DNA of 26,895 nt from JAGOUB01 sp964648045 (GCA_964648045.1 CAZYNU010000014.1:1-26895), one strand, 5' to 3'; counted from the first letter of the stretch, positions 6,845 through 14,487 are shown. Program-made: numbers and translations. The notes: generated by a model not told the origin, from the sequence alone.

Positions 6845-7132
6845 TTACGCAATGTCCCCTGGCCGCGCCGCAAGGCCGGCCGGGGTGTTCAACGTGTCTG
6901 TTTTGAGAGGAAGATCGGCGGAAAGCCGGAATTCTTCGCGTTGATACCGTTCGCAACCACGCTTGAATTCGTCGAGTGGCGGCAGACACGGCTCTGTTTT
7001 TGCTTCCACTTCGTGAAGCGCGATGAGGCGATGAAAGAGATCGGGGTAGTACCAACAGCGTTCGTGGCCTTGTTGATCGGCCCATTCCTGAAGAATGTTC
7101 TTCGTCTCAATGACACGTTCAGCATCAGTCAT
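6845..7132 (-). CDS. Small conserved CWYYP-motif protein, function unknown
   Basis: A 95-residue protein read on the minus strand, starting MTDAERVIETKNILQEW. The centre GHERCWYYPDLFHRL (about 21-35) and the later LPPLDEFKRGCERYQ pattern with REEF look like a small hypothetical family I associate with CPR genomes, without known function. It is probably cytoplasmic, as no signal or membrane segment is present. The frame continues upstream to 7306, but that would overlap msrB and the extra residues look unconserved. The ATG at 7132 has TATGCT exactly 6 nt upstream. Its 3' end abuts cspA, and it is divergent from msrB. Confidence 0.7.
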   Translation of the reverse strand: MTDAERVIETKNILQEWADQQGHERCWYYPDLFHRLIALHEVEAKTEPCLPPLDEFKRGCERYQREEFRLSADLPLKTDTLNTPAGLAARPGDIA

Positions 7133-7138
7133 GTTGTG

Positions 7139-7144
7139 AGCATA
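7139..7144 (-). promoter_or_regulatory. -10 element of the CWYYP-motif gene
   Basis: On the minus strand TATGCT ends 6 nt before the ATG at 7132, predicting a leaderless transcript. No good -35 is apparent. Confidence 0.4.
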
Positions 7145-7186
7145 ACGAATAACAGGCAAAGATTCGTTTGCCCGCCTAAAAAAGCG

Positions 7187-7192
7187 TATCCT
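7187..7192 (+). promoter_or_regulatory. -10-like element of msrB
   Basis: TATCCT ends 7 nt before the msrB ATG. A weak TTCGTT (7163-7168) lies 18 nt upstream. Confidence 0.35.
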
Positions 7193-7199
7193 CGCCGCC

Positions 7200-7604
7200 A
7201 TGAGCGACTCGAAAAAGCTTGATACGAGCCATCTGACCAAGGAGCAGTACGACGTGACGCAATGTTCGGCGACCGAGGCGCCTTTCACGGGCGAGTACTG
7301 GAACACGCATGATGATGGAACCTATAGCTGCATTGTCTGCGGCCATGCGTTGTTTCAGAGCATCGATAAATATGACTCAGGCACCGGTTGGCCGAGTTTT
7401 GATCGGCCGATTGACGGTAATGCTGTGGATGAAAAAGAGGACAATGCTCATGGTATGCGGCGCACCGAGAGCGTCTGCGGTAACTGTGGCGCTCACCTCG
7501 GCCATGTCTTTCCCGATGGTCCGCGCACCACGGGTCTTCGTTATTGCATCAATTCTGCGGCGCTTAAGCTGACGCGTTCCGATGCGGAAAAGAAACAAGG
7601 GTAA
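7200..7604 (+). CDS. msrB: Peptide-methionine (R)-S-oxide reductase MsrB
   Basis: A 134-residue cytoplasmic repair enzyme that reduces methionine-R-sulfoxide in proteins. Residues visible: two zinc CxxC pairs (C44/C47 in CIVCG; C93/C96 in CGNCG), the substrate-pocket motif GTGWPSF (61-67), GHVFPDGP (101-108), and the catalytic cysteine in RYCINSAAL (C116). No signal peptide is present. The gene stands alone, divergent from the CWYYP-motif gene, and precedes the copper-domain membrane protein. Both suggest oxidative or metal stress as context, though they have separate promoters. Confidence 0.95.
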   Translation: MSDSKKLDTSHLTKEQYDVTQCSATEAPFTGEYWNTHDDGTYSCIVCGHALFQSIDKYDSGTGWPSFDRPIDGNAVDEKEDNAHGMRRTESVCGNCGAHLGHVFPDGPRTTGLRYCINSAALKLTRSDAEKKQG

Positions 7605-7613
7605 GCGGAAATT

Positions 7614-7643
7614 TTGCCCAGCGCTTGTGTGCGATGCTACAGT
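7614..7643 (+). promoter_or_regulatory. Promoter of the HMA/cupredoxin membrane protein gene
   Basis: TTGCCC (7614-7619), 18-nt spacer, TACAGT (7638-7643) preceded by TGC. The ATG is 14 nt downstream. Confidence 0.5.
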
Positions 7644-7657
7644 GATTTCCACTGCCT

Positions 7658-8986
7658 ATGACGACGCCTCGTCATCACCAAGAGTCTGAGTGCTTCTCCA
7701 TTCAGGGGATGCATTGCCGAAGCTGTGAGATCAAATTGGAGCGCGCCATTCGACAATTGCCGGGCGTGACGGCCGTGGAAGCAGAGCATGTGTCGGGCCG
7801 ACTGCGTGTCACACGAGAGAATGGCGCTGCCGATGATGCCGCAATCGAAGCGGCTATTCGTGCTGAAGGGTACGGTACCTATGGAGAGATGGCGCCCGCT
7901 CGCTCATGGGGGGTTATCGTTGTGTCTATAACGCTGGCATTTGCCCTGCTCTGGCTTTTACACCGGGCGAATCTCACCTCGCTCGCCCCGGCCGCCCAGC
8001 AGGGCTTAAGCCTGGGCGGTGCCTTACTCATCGGTCTGGTGGCCGGTACGAGCAGTTGTCTGGCCGTCGTTGGCGGATTGGTACTTGCGCTGGCCAATCG
8101 TGGTTCTGGCGCCGGCGAGCGCACGGTCATGCAGCGCCTGGAGCCACTTCTGCAGTTTAATGTCGGCCGCCTATTGGCATATTTTGTGCTAGGCGGCGGT
8201 ATTGGGATTGTGGGTCAGTCGGTTGGCCTTGGCATGACGAGTACAGCCGTGGTGACGCTGGTGGTGGCTCTCCTCATGTTGTGGCTGGGTTTGTCGCAGC
8301 TTGGTATTACCTCGCACTTGCCGCTTCCGTCGTTGCCCAAAAAGCTTTCGCACCGCATTGCCGCTCTGAGTGATAGTCCACATCCAGCGGCGCCATTTTT
8401 GCTTGGTGCCGGTACGTTTTTTCTGCCCTGTGGTTTTACGCAATCGATGCAGTTGGTGGCTCTCGCCTCCGGCAGCTTTCTGACGGGCGGCATCCTGATG
8501 TTCTTCTTCGCACTCGGCACATTGCCCGCACTCATGGGCTTGAGCGTTCTGAGCTCTCTTTCCTCCGGTCGCTCGGCCGTCTTATTGAAGACTACCACGG
8601 GTGCACTTGTGGTTTTGTTGGCATTGCTCAATCTGCAGAGTGGTCTGACGTTGCTGGGCATTCCGACCGATCTCCCATTCTTGCAGAATTCGAAGGGCGC
8701 ACTCGCGGAGCTTCATCCTGGCGAGCAGGAAATTTCCATGAGCGTGACGCCCTATGGCACGTACGAACCAAGTACGATCACCGTTCGAGCGGGCGTTCCG
8801 GTGAAATGGACAATTGACGGAACAAATGCCGAAGGCTGCACCAGCGGTATCGTGGTACCGGCACTGGGCATTCGGCAGGAAATCCATTCCGGCGATAATG
8901 TGATTACTTTCACGCCGCTCCAACCCGGAACGCTCGCGTTCAGTTGCACCATGGGCATGGTGCGGGGTGTGTTTCACGTTATCTAA
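7658..8986 (+). CDS. HMA + DsbD/TauE-like membrane + cupredoxin protein, probable copper handling
   Basis: A 442-residue three-part protein. An N-terminal heavy-metal-associated domain (about 12-75) carries GMHCRSC (metal Cys C20 and C23). A membrane domain of about six helices (about 84-335) resembles the DsbD_2/'sulfite exporter TauE-like' family, with GLVAGTSSCLAVVGGL, FNVGRLLAYFVLGG and FFLPCGFTQSMQL. A C-terminal cupredoxin-like domain (about 352-442) has likely copper ligands C394 (GCTSG), C430 and M434 (FSCTMGM). Related proteins are usually annotated as sulfite exporters, but the two metal domains point to copper (or silver) trafficking or export across the membrane. It sits upstream of the zinc genes with its own promoter. 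The transported species is an inference. Confidence 0.85.
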   Translation: MTTPRHHQESECFSIQGMHCRSCEIKLERAIRQLPGVTAVEAEHVSGRLRVTRENGAADDAAIEAAIRAEGYGTYGEMAPARSWGVIVVSITLAFALLWLLHRANLTSLAPAAQQGLSLGGALLIGLVAGTSSCLAVVGGLVLALANRGSGAGERTVMQRLEPLLQFNVGRLLAYFVLGGGIGIVGQSVGLGMTSTAVVTLVVALLMLWLGLSQLGITSHLPLPSLPKKLSHRIAALSDSPHPAAPFLLGAGTFFLPCGFTQSMQLVALASGSFLTGGILMFFFALGTLPALMGLSVLSSLSSGRSAVLLKTTTGALVVLLALLNLQSGLTLLGIPTDLPFLQNSKGALAELHPGEQEISMSVTPYGTYEPSTITVRAGVPVKWTIDGTNAEGCTSGIVVPALGIRQEIHSGDNVITFTPLQPGTLAFSCTMGMVRGVFHVI

Positions 8987-9075
8987 CGCCGTCTATCTTC
9001 AGTGCCCTGCCTGGAGAAATAGCCTCTTTCCAAGTATTTAATTCTTTTTACCCCAGTTTATTGTTATATTTAATA

Positions 9076-9103
9076 TTGCAAAGTATTTGCATTCGTATAC
9101 GAT
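9076..9103 (+). promoter_or_regulatory. Promoter of the Zur-like gene
   Basis: TTGCAA (9076-9081), 16-nt spacer, TACGAT (9098-9103), then 6 nt to the GTG start: a leaderless layout. It overlaps the candidate Zur operator. Confidence 0.5.
9077..9091. promoter_or_regulatory. Candidate Zur operator
   Basis: TGCAAA (9077-9082), GTA, TTTGCA (9086-9091) is a perfect inverted repeat lying over the -35 of the Fur-family gene. The palindrome CGTATACG (9094-9101) lies just downstream over the -10. Binding here would block transcription, as expected for autoregulation by a metal-responsive repressor. The rest of the gap from 8987 to 9109 is AT-rich and holds no gene. Confidence 0.45.
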
Positions 9104-9109
9104 GCACTT

Positions 9110-9532
9110 GTGACAATTCAGTCCGCCTTAAGCGCCATGCGCGCCGCCGGCTTAAAAGACACGCTTCCTCGCCGTTCGGTGGTGGAAACCTTGGCCGCCC
9201 GTCGCTCGCCAGCAACGCCGGCGGATATTGCCGCGGCAACCATCAAGCGTAAGCGGCCCGTCAACCTTGTGACGGTCTATCGCATTTTGGAAGCTCTGGC
9301 AGCTATTGGCGTGGTTCATCGACATCCTTGCAGTGGGCGATTTGCGCTTTGTCAGTTGGAGTCTCCCAACGGACATCATGGTTTTTTGCATTGTCATGAT
9401 TGCGGCCATAGCGAGGAATTCTTGAGTGAAGACCTTTGTCGCATTGAAAAAAGTATTGCCGCCAACGTTGGTTTCACGTCGCAGTCGCACGTTGCCGAAA
9501 TCATCGGCACTTGTCGTGATTGCCGTTCTTAA
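9110..9532 (+). CDS. zur: Fur-family metalloregulator, probably Zur
   Basis: A 140-residue cytoplasmic repressor starting with GTG. The winged-helix DNA-binding domain (about 1-80) includes TLPRRSVVETL and NLVTVYRILEALAAIGVVH, typical of Fur proteins. The dimerisation/metal domain has HHGFLHCHDCGH (H89-H100, with C95/C98) and a final CRDC (C135/C138), together forming the structural zinc site. The direct downstream genes are znuA, znuC and znuB, so zinc sensing is the best inference. Fur, Mur or PerR roles cannot be excluded from sequence alone. Its TAA stop forms part of the -10 (TAACAT) of znuA. Confidence 0.88.
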   Translation: MTIQSALSAMRAAGLKDTLPRRSVVETLAARRSPATPADIAAATIKRKRPVNLVTVYRILEALAAIGVVHRHPCSGRFALCQLESPNGHHGFLHCHDCGHSEEFLSEDLCRIEKSIAANVGFTSQSHVAEIIGTCRDCRS

Positions 9533-9535
9533 CAT
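9530..9535 (+). promoter_or_regulatory. -10-like element before znuA
   Basis: TAACAT begins with the TAA stop of the Zur gene and ends 6 nt before the znuA ATG. A clear -35 is missing, so znuA may also be read from the zur promoter. Confidence 0.35.
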
Positions 9536-9541
9536 ACGACT

Positions 9542-10429
9542 ATGCAACTCTCCCCTCCCCTCTTTGCCGCCGCCGTGGCGCTGTGCCTTGTTGGCTGCAT
9601 TCCTGCGCAAAACAGTGAGCAAGCGACCGTTGTCGCTAGCATCTATCCGCTTGCTTTCGTGGCCGAGCAGATTGCCGGGTCAGATGCCTCCGTCATACTG
9701 GTGACTCCAGCCGGAGCCGAGCCGCACGAATTTGAACCCACGCCTGGTCAAATCGCCGCTGCCGCCAGTGCCGATGTTCTGTTGTGGAATGGCGGCGGCG
9801 TCGACGCTTGGTCGGAGCGTCTTTTGGCTGATCGCCAGGCTGCGGGGCAATTGTCCGTCGGCTTACTGGAAACGATTACCAATCCCCTGCGCGAGGGATC
9901 AGAGATTGACCCCCACGCTTGGTTGGACCCCAGTCACCTCCGGACGTTCGCAAGAGCCGTTACTTCCTCGCTCAGCGCGGTCGATCCGACTCATGCCTCT
10001 GCATATGCTAAACGCGCTGTCATTTTTGACTCCGCACTACTACGTCTCGACGAGTCCTTCCGTGCTGGTTTGGCTAACTGCGAGGGGCGTGACATCATCG
10101 CAGCTCACGACGCCTTTGGATATCTCGGCGATCGCTACGATCTAAATATTCACGCGTTGGCCGGCCTATCGCCCGAAGAAGAGCCCTCGCCCGCCACCGT
10201 TGCGGCTTTGCACGATTTGGCTGCCACCAAGGGCGTAACCGATATTTTCGCCGAGAGCTTGATCGATTCCGAGGCGGTGCGAGCGTTAGCTACTGATATT
10301 GGCGGGCAGGTGCGAGTATTGGATCCGATTGAAGGACTGTCGGCGGAAGGCGCGGCCGATGGCGAGGACTATCTATCTTTGATGCAGGCCAACTTGAATG
10401 CCCTTCGTTCAAGCTTGCGATGCCGTTAA
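9542..10429 (+). CDS. znuA: Zinc ABC transporter substrate-binding lipoprotein
   Basis: A 295-residue exported protein of the ZnuA/TroA cluster A-I family. A lipoprotein signal ends in LVGC (C19), so it should be lipid-anchored on the outer face of the membrane. Likely metal ligands are H62 (PHEFEPTPGQ), H125 (DPHAWLDP), H189 (IIAAHDAFGYL) and an acidic residue near 238-242 (FAESLID). It captures Zn2+ (or possibly Mn2+) and delivers it to ZnuB. It lacks the long His-rich loop of some ZnuA proteins; His-rich tracts are instead found on ZnuC and the YibE/F protein. It overlaps znuC by 10 nt, showing translational coupling. Confidence 0.92.
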   Translation: MQLSPPLFAAAVALCLVGCIPAQNSEQATVVASIYPLAFVAEQIAGSDASVILVTPAGAEPHEFEPTPGQIAAAASADVLLWNGGGVDAWSERLLADRQAAGQLSVGLLETITNPLREGSEIDPHAWLDPSHLRTFARAVTSSLSAVDPTHASAYAKRAVIFDSALLRLDESFRAGLANCEGRDIIAAHDAFGYLGDRYDLNIHALAGLSPEEEPSPATVAALHDLAATKGVTDIFAESLIDSEAVRALATDIGGQVRVLDPIEGLSAEGAADGEDYLSLMQANLNALRSSLRCR

Positions 10430-11202
10430 TCGCTCCGGCCATTCAGGCTCATCACCTTGCCTTTGGATACAAGGGCAAGGACGACGTTCTGAAGAACATC
10501 ACGTTTTCTATTCCCGCGGGCGCCTATGCCGGTCTCATCGGTCCCAATGGTGGCGGGAAGACGACTCTGCTCAGGCTTATATTGGGGCAGCTGCGACCAT
10601 CGGCTGGAACGGTGTCTGTCTTCGGCTTGTCCCCTCAGCATGCCGCACGGCATCGTTTAATTGGCTATGTGCAGCAACGTGCGATGGGACAAGATGTCCT
10701 ATTGCCACTCACTGTGCGTGAGCTTGTGACCAACGGAGCTTTGTTGCCCGGCCTTCGTCTTTTTTCTGGCGAAAGACAGGTACGGCCGCAGGTTGATCGG
10801 GCTTTGGAGGAGTTGTCGATTGGCTCGCTGGCCAACAGGTTGCTCTCGTCACTCTCGGGTGGACAGCGGCAGCGCGCTTTCATCGCCCGCGCGCTGGTGA
10901 CTCGACCGAAGCTGCTTATTCTCGACGAACCCGCCACTGGTATCGATCCACGTTCACGAGACGAATTCCATGAACTGTTGACGACCATTCATCGCTCGGG
11001 TGTCACATTGCTCTACGTGTCGCATGACACCGACGTGATTGCCAGTCACGCCACGCGCCTGCTTTGCCTCAATCACACTTTGGTGGCCGATTGTGCGCCG
11101 GAAGACTTGGCGTCGGAGGAAGCGGTGCGCAAATTGTACGGTCAGACGATGGGGCACGTTCACCATCGTCATCACCACCATCACCATCGTCATGCGGAAT
11201 AA
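10420..11202 (+). CDS. znuC: Zinc ABC transporter ATP-binding protein with His-rich tail
   Basis: A 260-residue cytoplasmic ATPase that powers ZnuB. Motifs: Walker A GPNGGGKT (41-48), Q-loop VQQ (84-86), signature LSGGQ (145-149), Walker B LLILDE (165-170), switch His in YVSHD (H202). The C-terminus (246-258) is a dense histidine tract, which could bind zinc and either store it or tune activity; this tail is not a core part of ZnuC. It overlaps znuA by 10 nt and the YibE/F gene by 11 nt. Confidence 0.93.
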   Translation: MPLIAPAIQAHHLAFGYKGKDDVLKNITFSIPAGAYAGLIGPNGGGKTTLLRLILGQLRPSAGTVSVFGLSPQHAARHRLIGYVQQRAMGQDVLLPLTVRELVTNGALLPGLRLFSGERQVRPQVDRALEELSIGSLANRLLSSLSGGQRQRAFIARALVTRPKLLILDEPATGIDPRSRDEFHELLTTIHRSGVTLLYVSHDTDVIASHATRLLCLNHTLVADCAPEDLASEEAVRKLYGQTMGHVHHRHHHHHHRHAE

Positions 11203-12325
11203 GCTGCTCTCCATCGCCATCGCCTTGTTGCTGCTACCCGCCTTGGCGGGGGCACAACCAATGCCAGAGGACACCTACCTGACTGCCACCGTTTTGGAGG
11301 TGCTTAGCCAAGAGCGTCGTGACGACTTGGGTATTACCCGTACCGTGCAACGCATTCGTTTGGAAGTGTCCGACGGCACGGTTCACGTATTGGATAGCGC
11401 TGTGATTGATGGTGAGCCAGGGCAGCGTTTGGTATCCAGAGGTGAGACGGTGACCGTGGAGCGTCTACTAAAGGAGGACGGTACGACGGTGTATCTCATC
11501 CGCGATGTCTACCGCTTGCCGGCACTACTCTGGTTGTGCCTTGGTTTTCTCGCTCTTACCGTGGCCTTTGGACGTTGGACCGGTTTTAGTTCGGCACTCG
11601 GATTGGCATTGAGTATTGCCGTACTTGCCGGTGGCGTGATGCCGTTGATCGCTTCGGGGCGTGACCCCTTGCTTGTGAGCTTGGCCGGCGCGGTGGTGAT
11701 TGCCTGCACGTCGCTCTTACTGGCCCATGGCTTTCGGCGACGTACCTACGTGGCGTTACTCAGCACCCTGCTAACACTTGGCCTTTCGGCTGCATTCGCC
11801 GTTTTCGCCGTCTGGGCGGCCGGCCTCTCCGGCCTTGGAAGCGAAGAAACGGTGTTTTTGCAAAGCGGCACCATGGCCGGCATCGATCTGCATGGCTTGC
11901 TGCTTGGCGGCATTATCATCGGCTGCTTGGGAGTCCTTGACGATATCACCACGGCCCAAACGGCCGCCGTGGATGAGATTAGTCGAGCGAATCCGTCACT
12001 CAGTGATGGCGCATTGATGCGAGCTGGTATGTCGGTGGGCCGTGAGCATATCGCTTCGCTTACAAATACGATCGCCTTGGCCTATGCCGGCGCGTCTTTT
12101 CCTCTTCTCTTGCTGTTGAGTGCCGAAAGCCGCTATCCGCTTTGGTCGACGTTGAACTCGGAATTTTTTGCCGAAGAGATCGTGCGCACGCTCGTTGGCA
12201 GCACCACGCTGGTCTTGGCCGTTCCTCTTTCCACCTGGCTGGCCGTGCGTTTCTTGCATGGCCGTATGCGGCATGAACGTGACGATCACTCTTCCCACTC
12301 ACATGCTCATGGGCACGCTCTTTGA
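11192..12325 (+). CDS. YibE/F-like multipass membrane protein within the zinc operon
   Basis: A 377-residue protein with a signal sequence (1-20, LLLLPALAGA), an extracytoplasmic beta-rich domain (about 25-105, TYLTATVLEV, VTVERLLKEDGTTVYLI), then about seven to eight membrane helices. Family features include GRWTGFSSALGLALS, GTMAGIDLHGLLLGGIIIG and GCLGVLDDITTAQTAAVDE. The C-terminus is His-rich (HERDDHSSHSHAHGHAL). The family's function is unknown. Its location between znuC and znuB, with overlaps at both ends, suggests a role in zinc entry or a linked ion flux. The frame opens at 11039, but the signal sequence begins at the ATG at 11192. Confidence 0.85.
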   Translation: MRNKLLSIAIALLLLPALAGAQPMPEDTYLTATVLEVLSQERRDDLGITRTVQRIRLEVSDGTVHVLDSAVIDGEPGQRLVSRGETVTVERLLKEDGTTVYLIRDVYRLPALLWLCLGFLALTVAFGRWTGFSSALGLALSIAVLAGGVMPLIASGRDPLLVSLAGAVVIACTSLLLAHGFRRRTYVALLSTLLTLGLSAAFAVFAVWAAGLSGLGSEETVFLQSGTMAGIDLHGLLLGGIIIGCLGVLDDITTAQTAAVDEISRANPSLSDGALMRAGMSVGREHIASLTNTIALAYAGASFPLLLLLSAESRYPLWSTLNSEFFAEEIVRTLVGSTTLVLAVPLSTWLAVRFLHGRMRHERDDHSSHSHAHGHAL

Positions 12326-13118
12326 ATACGATTTCCTGTTGCGCGGGCTGATTGCTGGCATGGTGACCGCCTTGGTGGCACCAAGCGTTGGCTTGCTGCT
12401 TTTGACGCGCCGACTGACTTTTTTGGCCGATACGCTCTCGCATGTGGCCTTGGCCGGTTTGGCGGCGGCCAGCTTAGTTGGAGTTGCCCCTCTGGCAGCG
12501 GCCGCAGTAGCGAGCGTGGGCACTGCCGTCACCGTCGACGCGCTGCGCGCCCGGGGCCGCTTAAGCGGCGATGCGGGGTTGTCCCTTTTTCTCTCGGGAG
12601 GGCTGGCCGTGGCGGCTGTCTTACTAAGTAAAGGAGGCGGCCAAGGCCTGCAGCTCGGGAGCATGTTATTTGGCAGTTTAGTGACGGTCTCGTGGGGTGA
12701 GGTCTGGCTCATTGGCGCCATGGCGATGGCGACTTTGTTCGCCGTGCTGCTTTTGCGTCACCAACTTGTCGCAGTAAGTGTCGATCCCGAGACGGCCGCC
12801 GCCAGCGGTGTGTCGGTGCGACTGGTGGATGCCTCGCTGGCCATTCTGGCCGCGCTTACCGTGAGCGTCTCGTTGCGCGCGGTGGGCGTGTTACTCGTCT
12901 CGGCACTCATGGTCATTCCGTCGCTAGCGGCATTGGAATTGAAGCAGGGTCTTAAGCGCACATTTGTGGCGAGCATTCTTTTGGCGCAATTAGCTGTCAT
13001 TCTTGGACTTCAAGCCGCTCTTACCTTTGATCTCTCGGCTGGGGGCGCCATTGTACTGGTCGCGTTATTGGAATATCTGCTGTGCAGCGCCGCCCGTTCA
13101 GTGCTGCGTCTCGGCTGA
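12303..13118 (+). CDS. znuB: Zinc ABC transporter permease
   Basis: A 271-residue integral membrane protein of the ABC-3 family with about eight helices. Typical motifs are GLLLLTRRLTFLADTLSHVALAG near the N-terminus (about 30-52), SLFLSGGLAVAAVLL, GSMLFGSLVTVSWGEV, and SLRAVGVLLVSALMVIPSLAA near residue 200. It forms the zinc channel with ZnuC and receives metal from ZnuA. The start is ATG 12303 or 12309, inside the His-rich tail of the YibE/F gene (overlap 17-23 nt); the frame open to 12168 is not family-like. Its 3' end overlaps the convergent cca gene by 21 nt. Confidence 0.92.
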   Translation: MLMGTLFEYDFLLRGLIAGMVTALVAPSVGLLLLTRRLTFLADTLSHVALAGLAAASLVGVAPLAAAAVASVGTAVTVDALRARGRLSGDAGLSLFLSGGLAVAAVLLSKGGGQGLQLGSMLFGSLVTVSWGEVWLIGAMAMATLFAVLLLRHQLVAVSVDPETAAASGVSVRLVDASLAILAALTVSVSLRAVGVLLVSALMVIPSLAALELKQGLKRTFVASILLAQLAVILGLQAALTFDLSAGGAIVLVALLEYLLCSAARSVLRLG

Positions 13119-14465
13119 CTGACCCAGTGATGCAATGAAGGCCGTAGCCTCTCTTTTTGTGCGTACCTCTTTGCGGGTTTGGGCGAGTAAAAGCTCGCGC
13201 GTCAGGCGGCCGACCTCGGCGCCGGGCCGGAGGCCGAGCAGCGCCATGATCGCCTCGCCGTCGAGCAGCGGCTTCTCGGGGCGCGGGTGCGCGTCGAGGA
13301 ACGCGTCGCGGTCATGGATGATCCGCTCGAGCAGTTCATAGTCGGAGGGATTCGTACCGGCAATATCGAGGCGGAATAATTGGAGCAACTCTGGAAACCA
13401 GGGGTGGAAATACCAATGGGCCTTACGTTCGTCGGAGAGTTCGAGGAAGGCCATGTGCATGTGGTGACGCACCAACCATTCCACCTTCTCTCGTCGGCGA
13501 ACTGGGCACTGGAGACGCGAGAGAATAATTGTCACTAAATCGGCCGATGCAGAGGCGTGACCGTCAAAACGAATACGTTCCTCTAGAGCAAAAGTTGTCG
13601 CTTTGCCGATATCGTGGAGCAGTGCGGCCAGGCGCACGTCGGCACCGTCGTCGGGACGGAACGAGGCGACGCAGTGGAGGAGATGCTCGAGCACGTCGCC
13701 CTCGCGGTGGTAGTCGCGCGGCTGGGCGATGCCGCGGCAGGCGCGCAGTTCCGGCAATAGGACCTCCAAGGCACCCGTCTCCTCCCAGTCACGCAGCGCC
13801 CGATCGGGTGAGGGGCCAGCCAGGAGCTTCTCCAATTCCTGCAGCACGCGCGGGCCGGAGAGCCCGGCAAGCAGCGCCGCCTCGGAGCGCAGGGCGGCGT
13901 GGGTGGCGGGCTCGTACTGGCCGTCGATGGCAGCGCGCAGGCGGATGGCGCGCAGCAGGCGCAGCGCGTCGTGGCGGATGCGCACAACCGGTTCGTCAAT
14001 GAAACGCACCAGCCGCTCAGACAAATCTTTCTCTCCCGCATACGGATCGAAGAGTTCGCGTGAGATCGGCTGCCAGTACAAGCAGTTAACGGTGAAGTCG
14101 CGACGGGCGGCATCGTCGTCGCGGGAACCGAACGTGACCGTCTCGGGCCGGCGGCCATCGGATGCTTCGTCTTCAGTACGGAACGTCGTCAGTTCGAAGG
14201 TGCGGCCGCGCTTCTCCACCTTGGCGGCGCCGAGCGTGGCGGCGGAGAGGTCGGCCTCAGGAAAGACGGCTTGCACCTGCTCAGGCGTGGCGGAGGTGGC
14301 GATGTCGATATCTTCAGGGATGGCTCCAAGGAGCATATCGCGGACGGCGCCGCCGACCCACCAAGCCTCGTGGCCGGCATCCAGCAGCGCTTCACAGACG
14401 GCGTACGCACCCTCGCCTTGAGGCGATGCAAGTGTCCGGTTGATGATCTCTCTCGAAAGCGGCAC
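13098..14465 (-). CDS. cca: CCA tRNA nucleotidyltransferase
   Basis: A 455-residue class II enzyme with a GTG start. The N-terminal polymerase head has WVGGAVRDMLLG (36-47) with GGxVRD, and the metal-binding DID (52-54). RRDFTVNCLYW (121-131) and the D..RLLRAIRLRA segment (166-178) follow, then an HD domain with LLHDIGKAT (H284/D285). It builds or repairs the 3' CCA of tRNAs. The HD domain is found in many bacterial members and may add phosphohydrolase activity. Both tRNAs in this window already encode CCA, so repair or service to other tRNAs is the likely need. A TAGACT -10 ends 6 nt upstream. Confidence 0.93.
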   Translation of the reverse strand: MPLSREIINRTLASPQGEGAYAVCEALLDAGHEAWWVGGAVRDMLLGAIPEDIDIATSATPEQVQAVFPEADLSAATLGAAKVEKRGRTFELTTFRTEDEASDGRRPETVTFGSRDDDAARRDFTVNCLYWQPISRELFDPYAGEKDLSERLVRFIDEPVVRIRHDALRLLRAIRLRAAIDGQYEPATHAALRSEAALLAGLSGPRVLQELEKLLAGPSPDRALRDWEETGALEVLLPELRACRGIAQPRDYHREGDVLEHLLHCVASFRPDDGADVRLAALLHDIGKATTFALEERIRFDGHASASADLVTIILSRLQCPVRRREKVEWLVRHHMHMAFLELSDERKAHWYFHPWFPELLQLFRLDIAGTNPSDYELLERIIHDRDAFLDAHPRPEKPLLDGEAIMALLGLRPGAEVGRLTRELLLAQTRKEVRTKREATAFIASLGQSAETQH

Positions 14466-14471
14466 GCCCCG

Positions 14472-14481
14472 AGTCTATCAT
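14472..14481. promoter_or_regulatory. Overlapping divergent -10 elements of cca and the endonuclease IV gene
   Basis: TAGACT on the minus strand (14472-14477) and TATCAT on the plus strand (14476-14481) share two bases. Each ends exactly 6 nt before its start codon (GTG 14465, ATG 14488). Any -35 would lie inside the opposite gene. Confidence 0.5.
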
Positions 14482-14487
14482 GCCGCC

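Noticed and set aside
6469..6873. Minus-strand frame ending in a WARMELNHRPPVYKSGALTN-like peptide
   Set aside because: This is the known artefact of translating a tRNA gene in reverse.
6833..7222. Plus-strand frame of 129 codons between cspA and msrB
   Set aside because: It overlaps the better supported minus-strand CWYYP-motif gene and runs past the msrB start.
11161..11197. CAC/CAT-rich run considered as a tandem repeat
   Set aside because: It is the His-rich tail of ZnuC; the irregular His codon mix with Arg interruptions argues for protein-level selection, not a DNA repeat.
13529..14421. Plus-strand frames of 157 and 230 codons opposite cca
   Set aside because: Arg/Ser/Ala-rich shadows in a GC-rich gene with clear CCA-enzyme motifs on the other strand.
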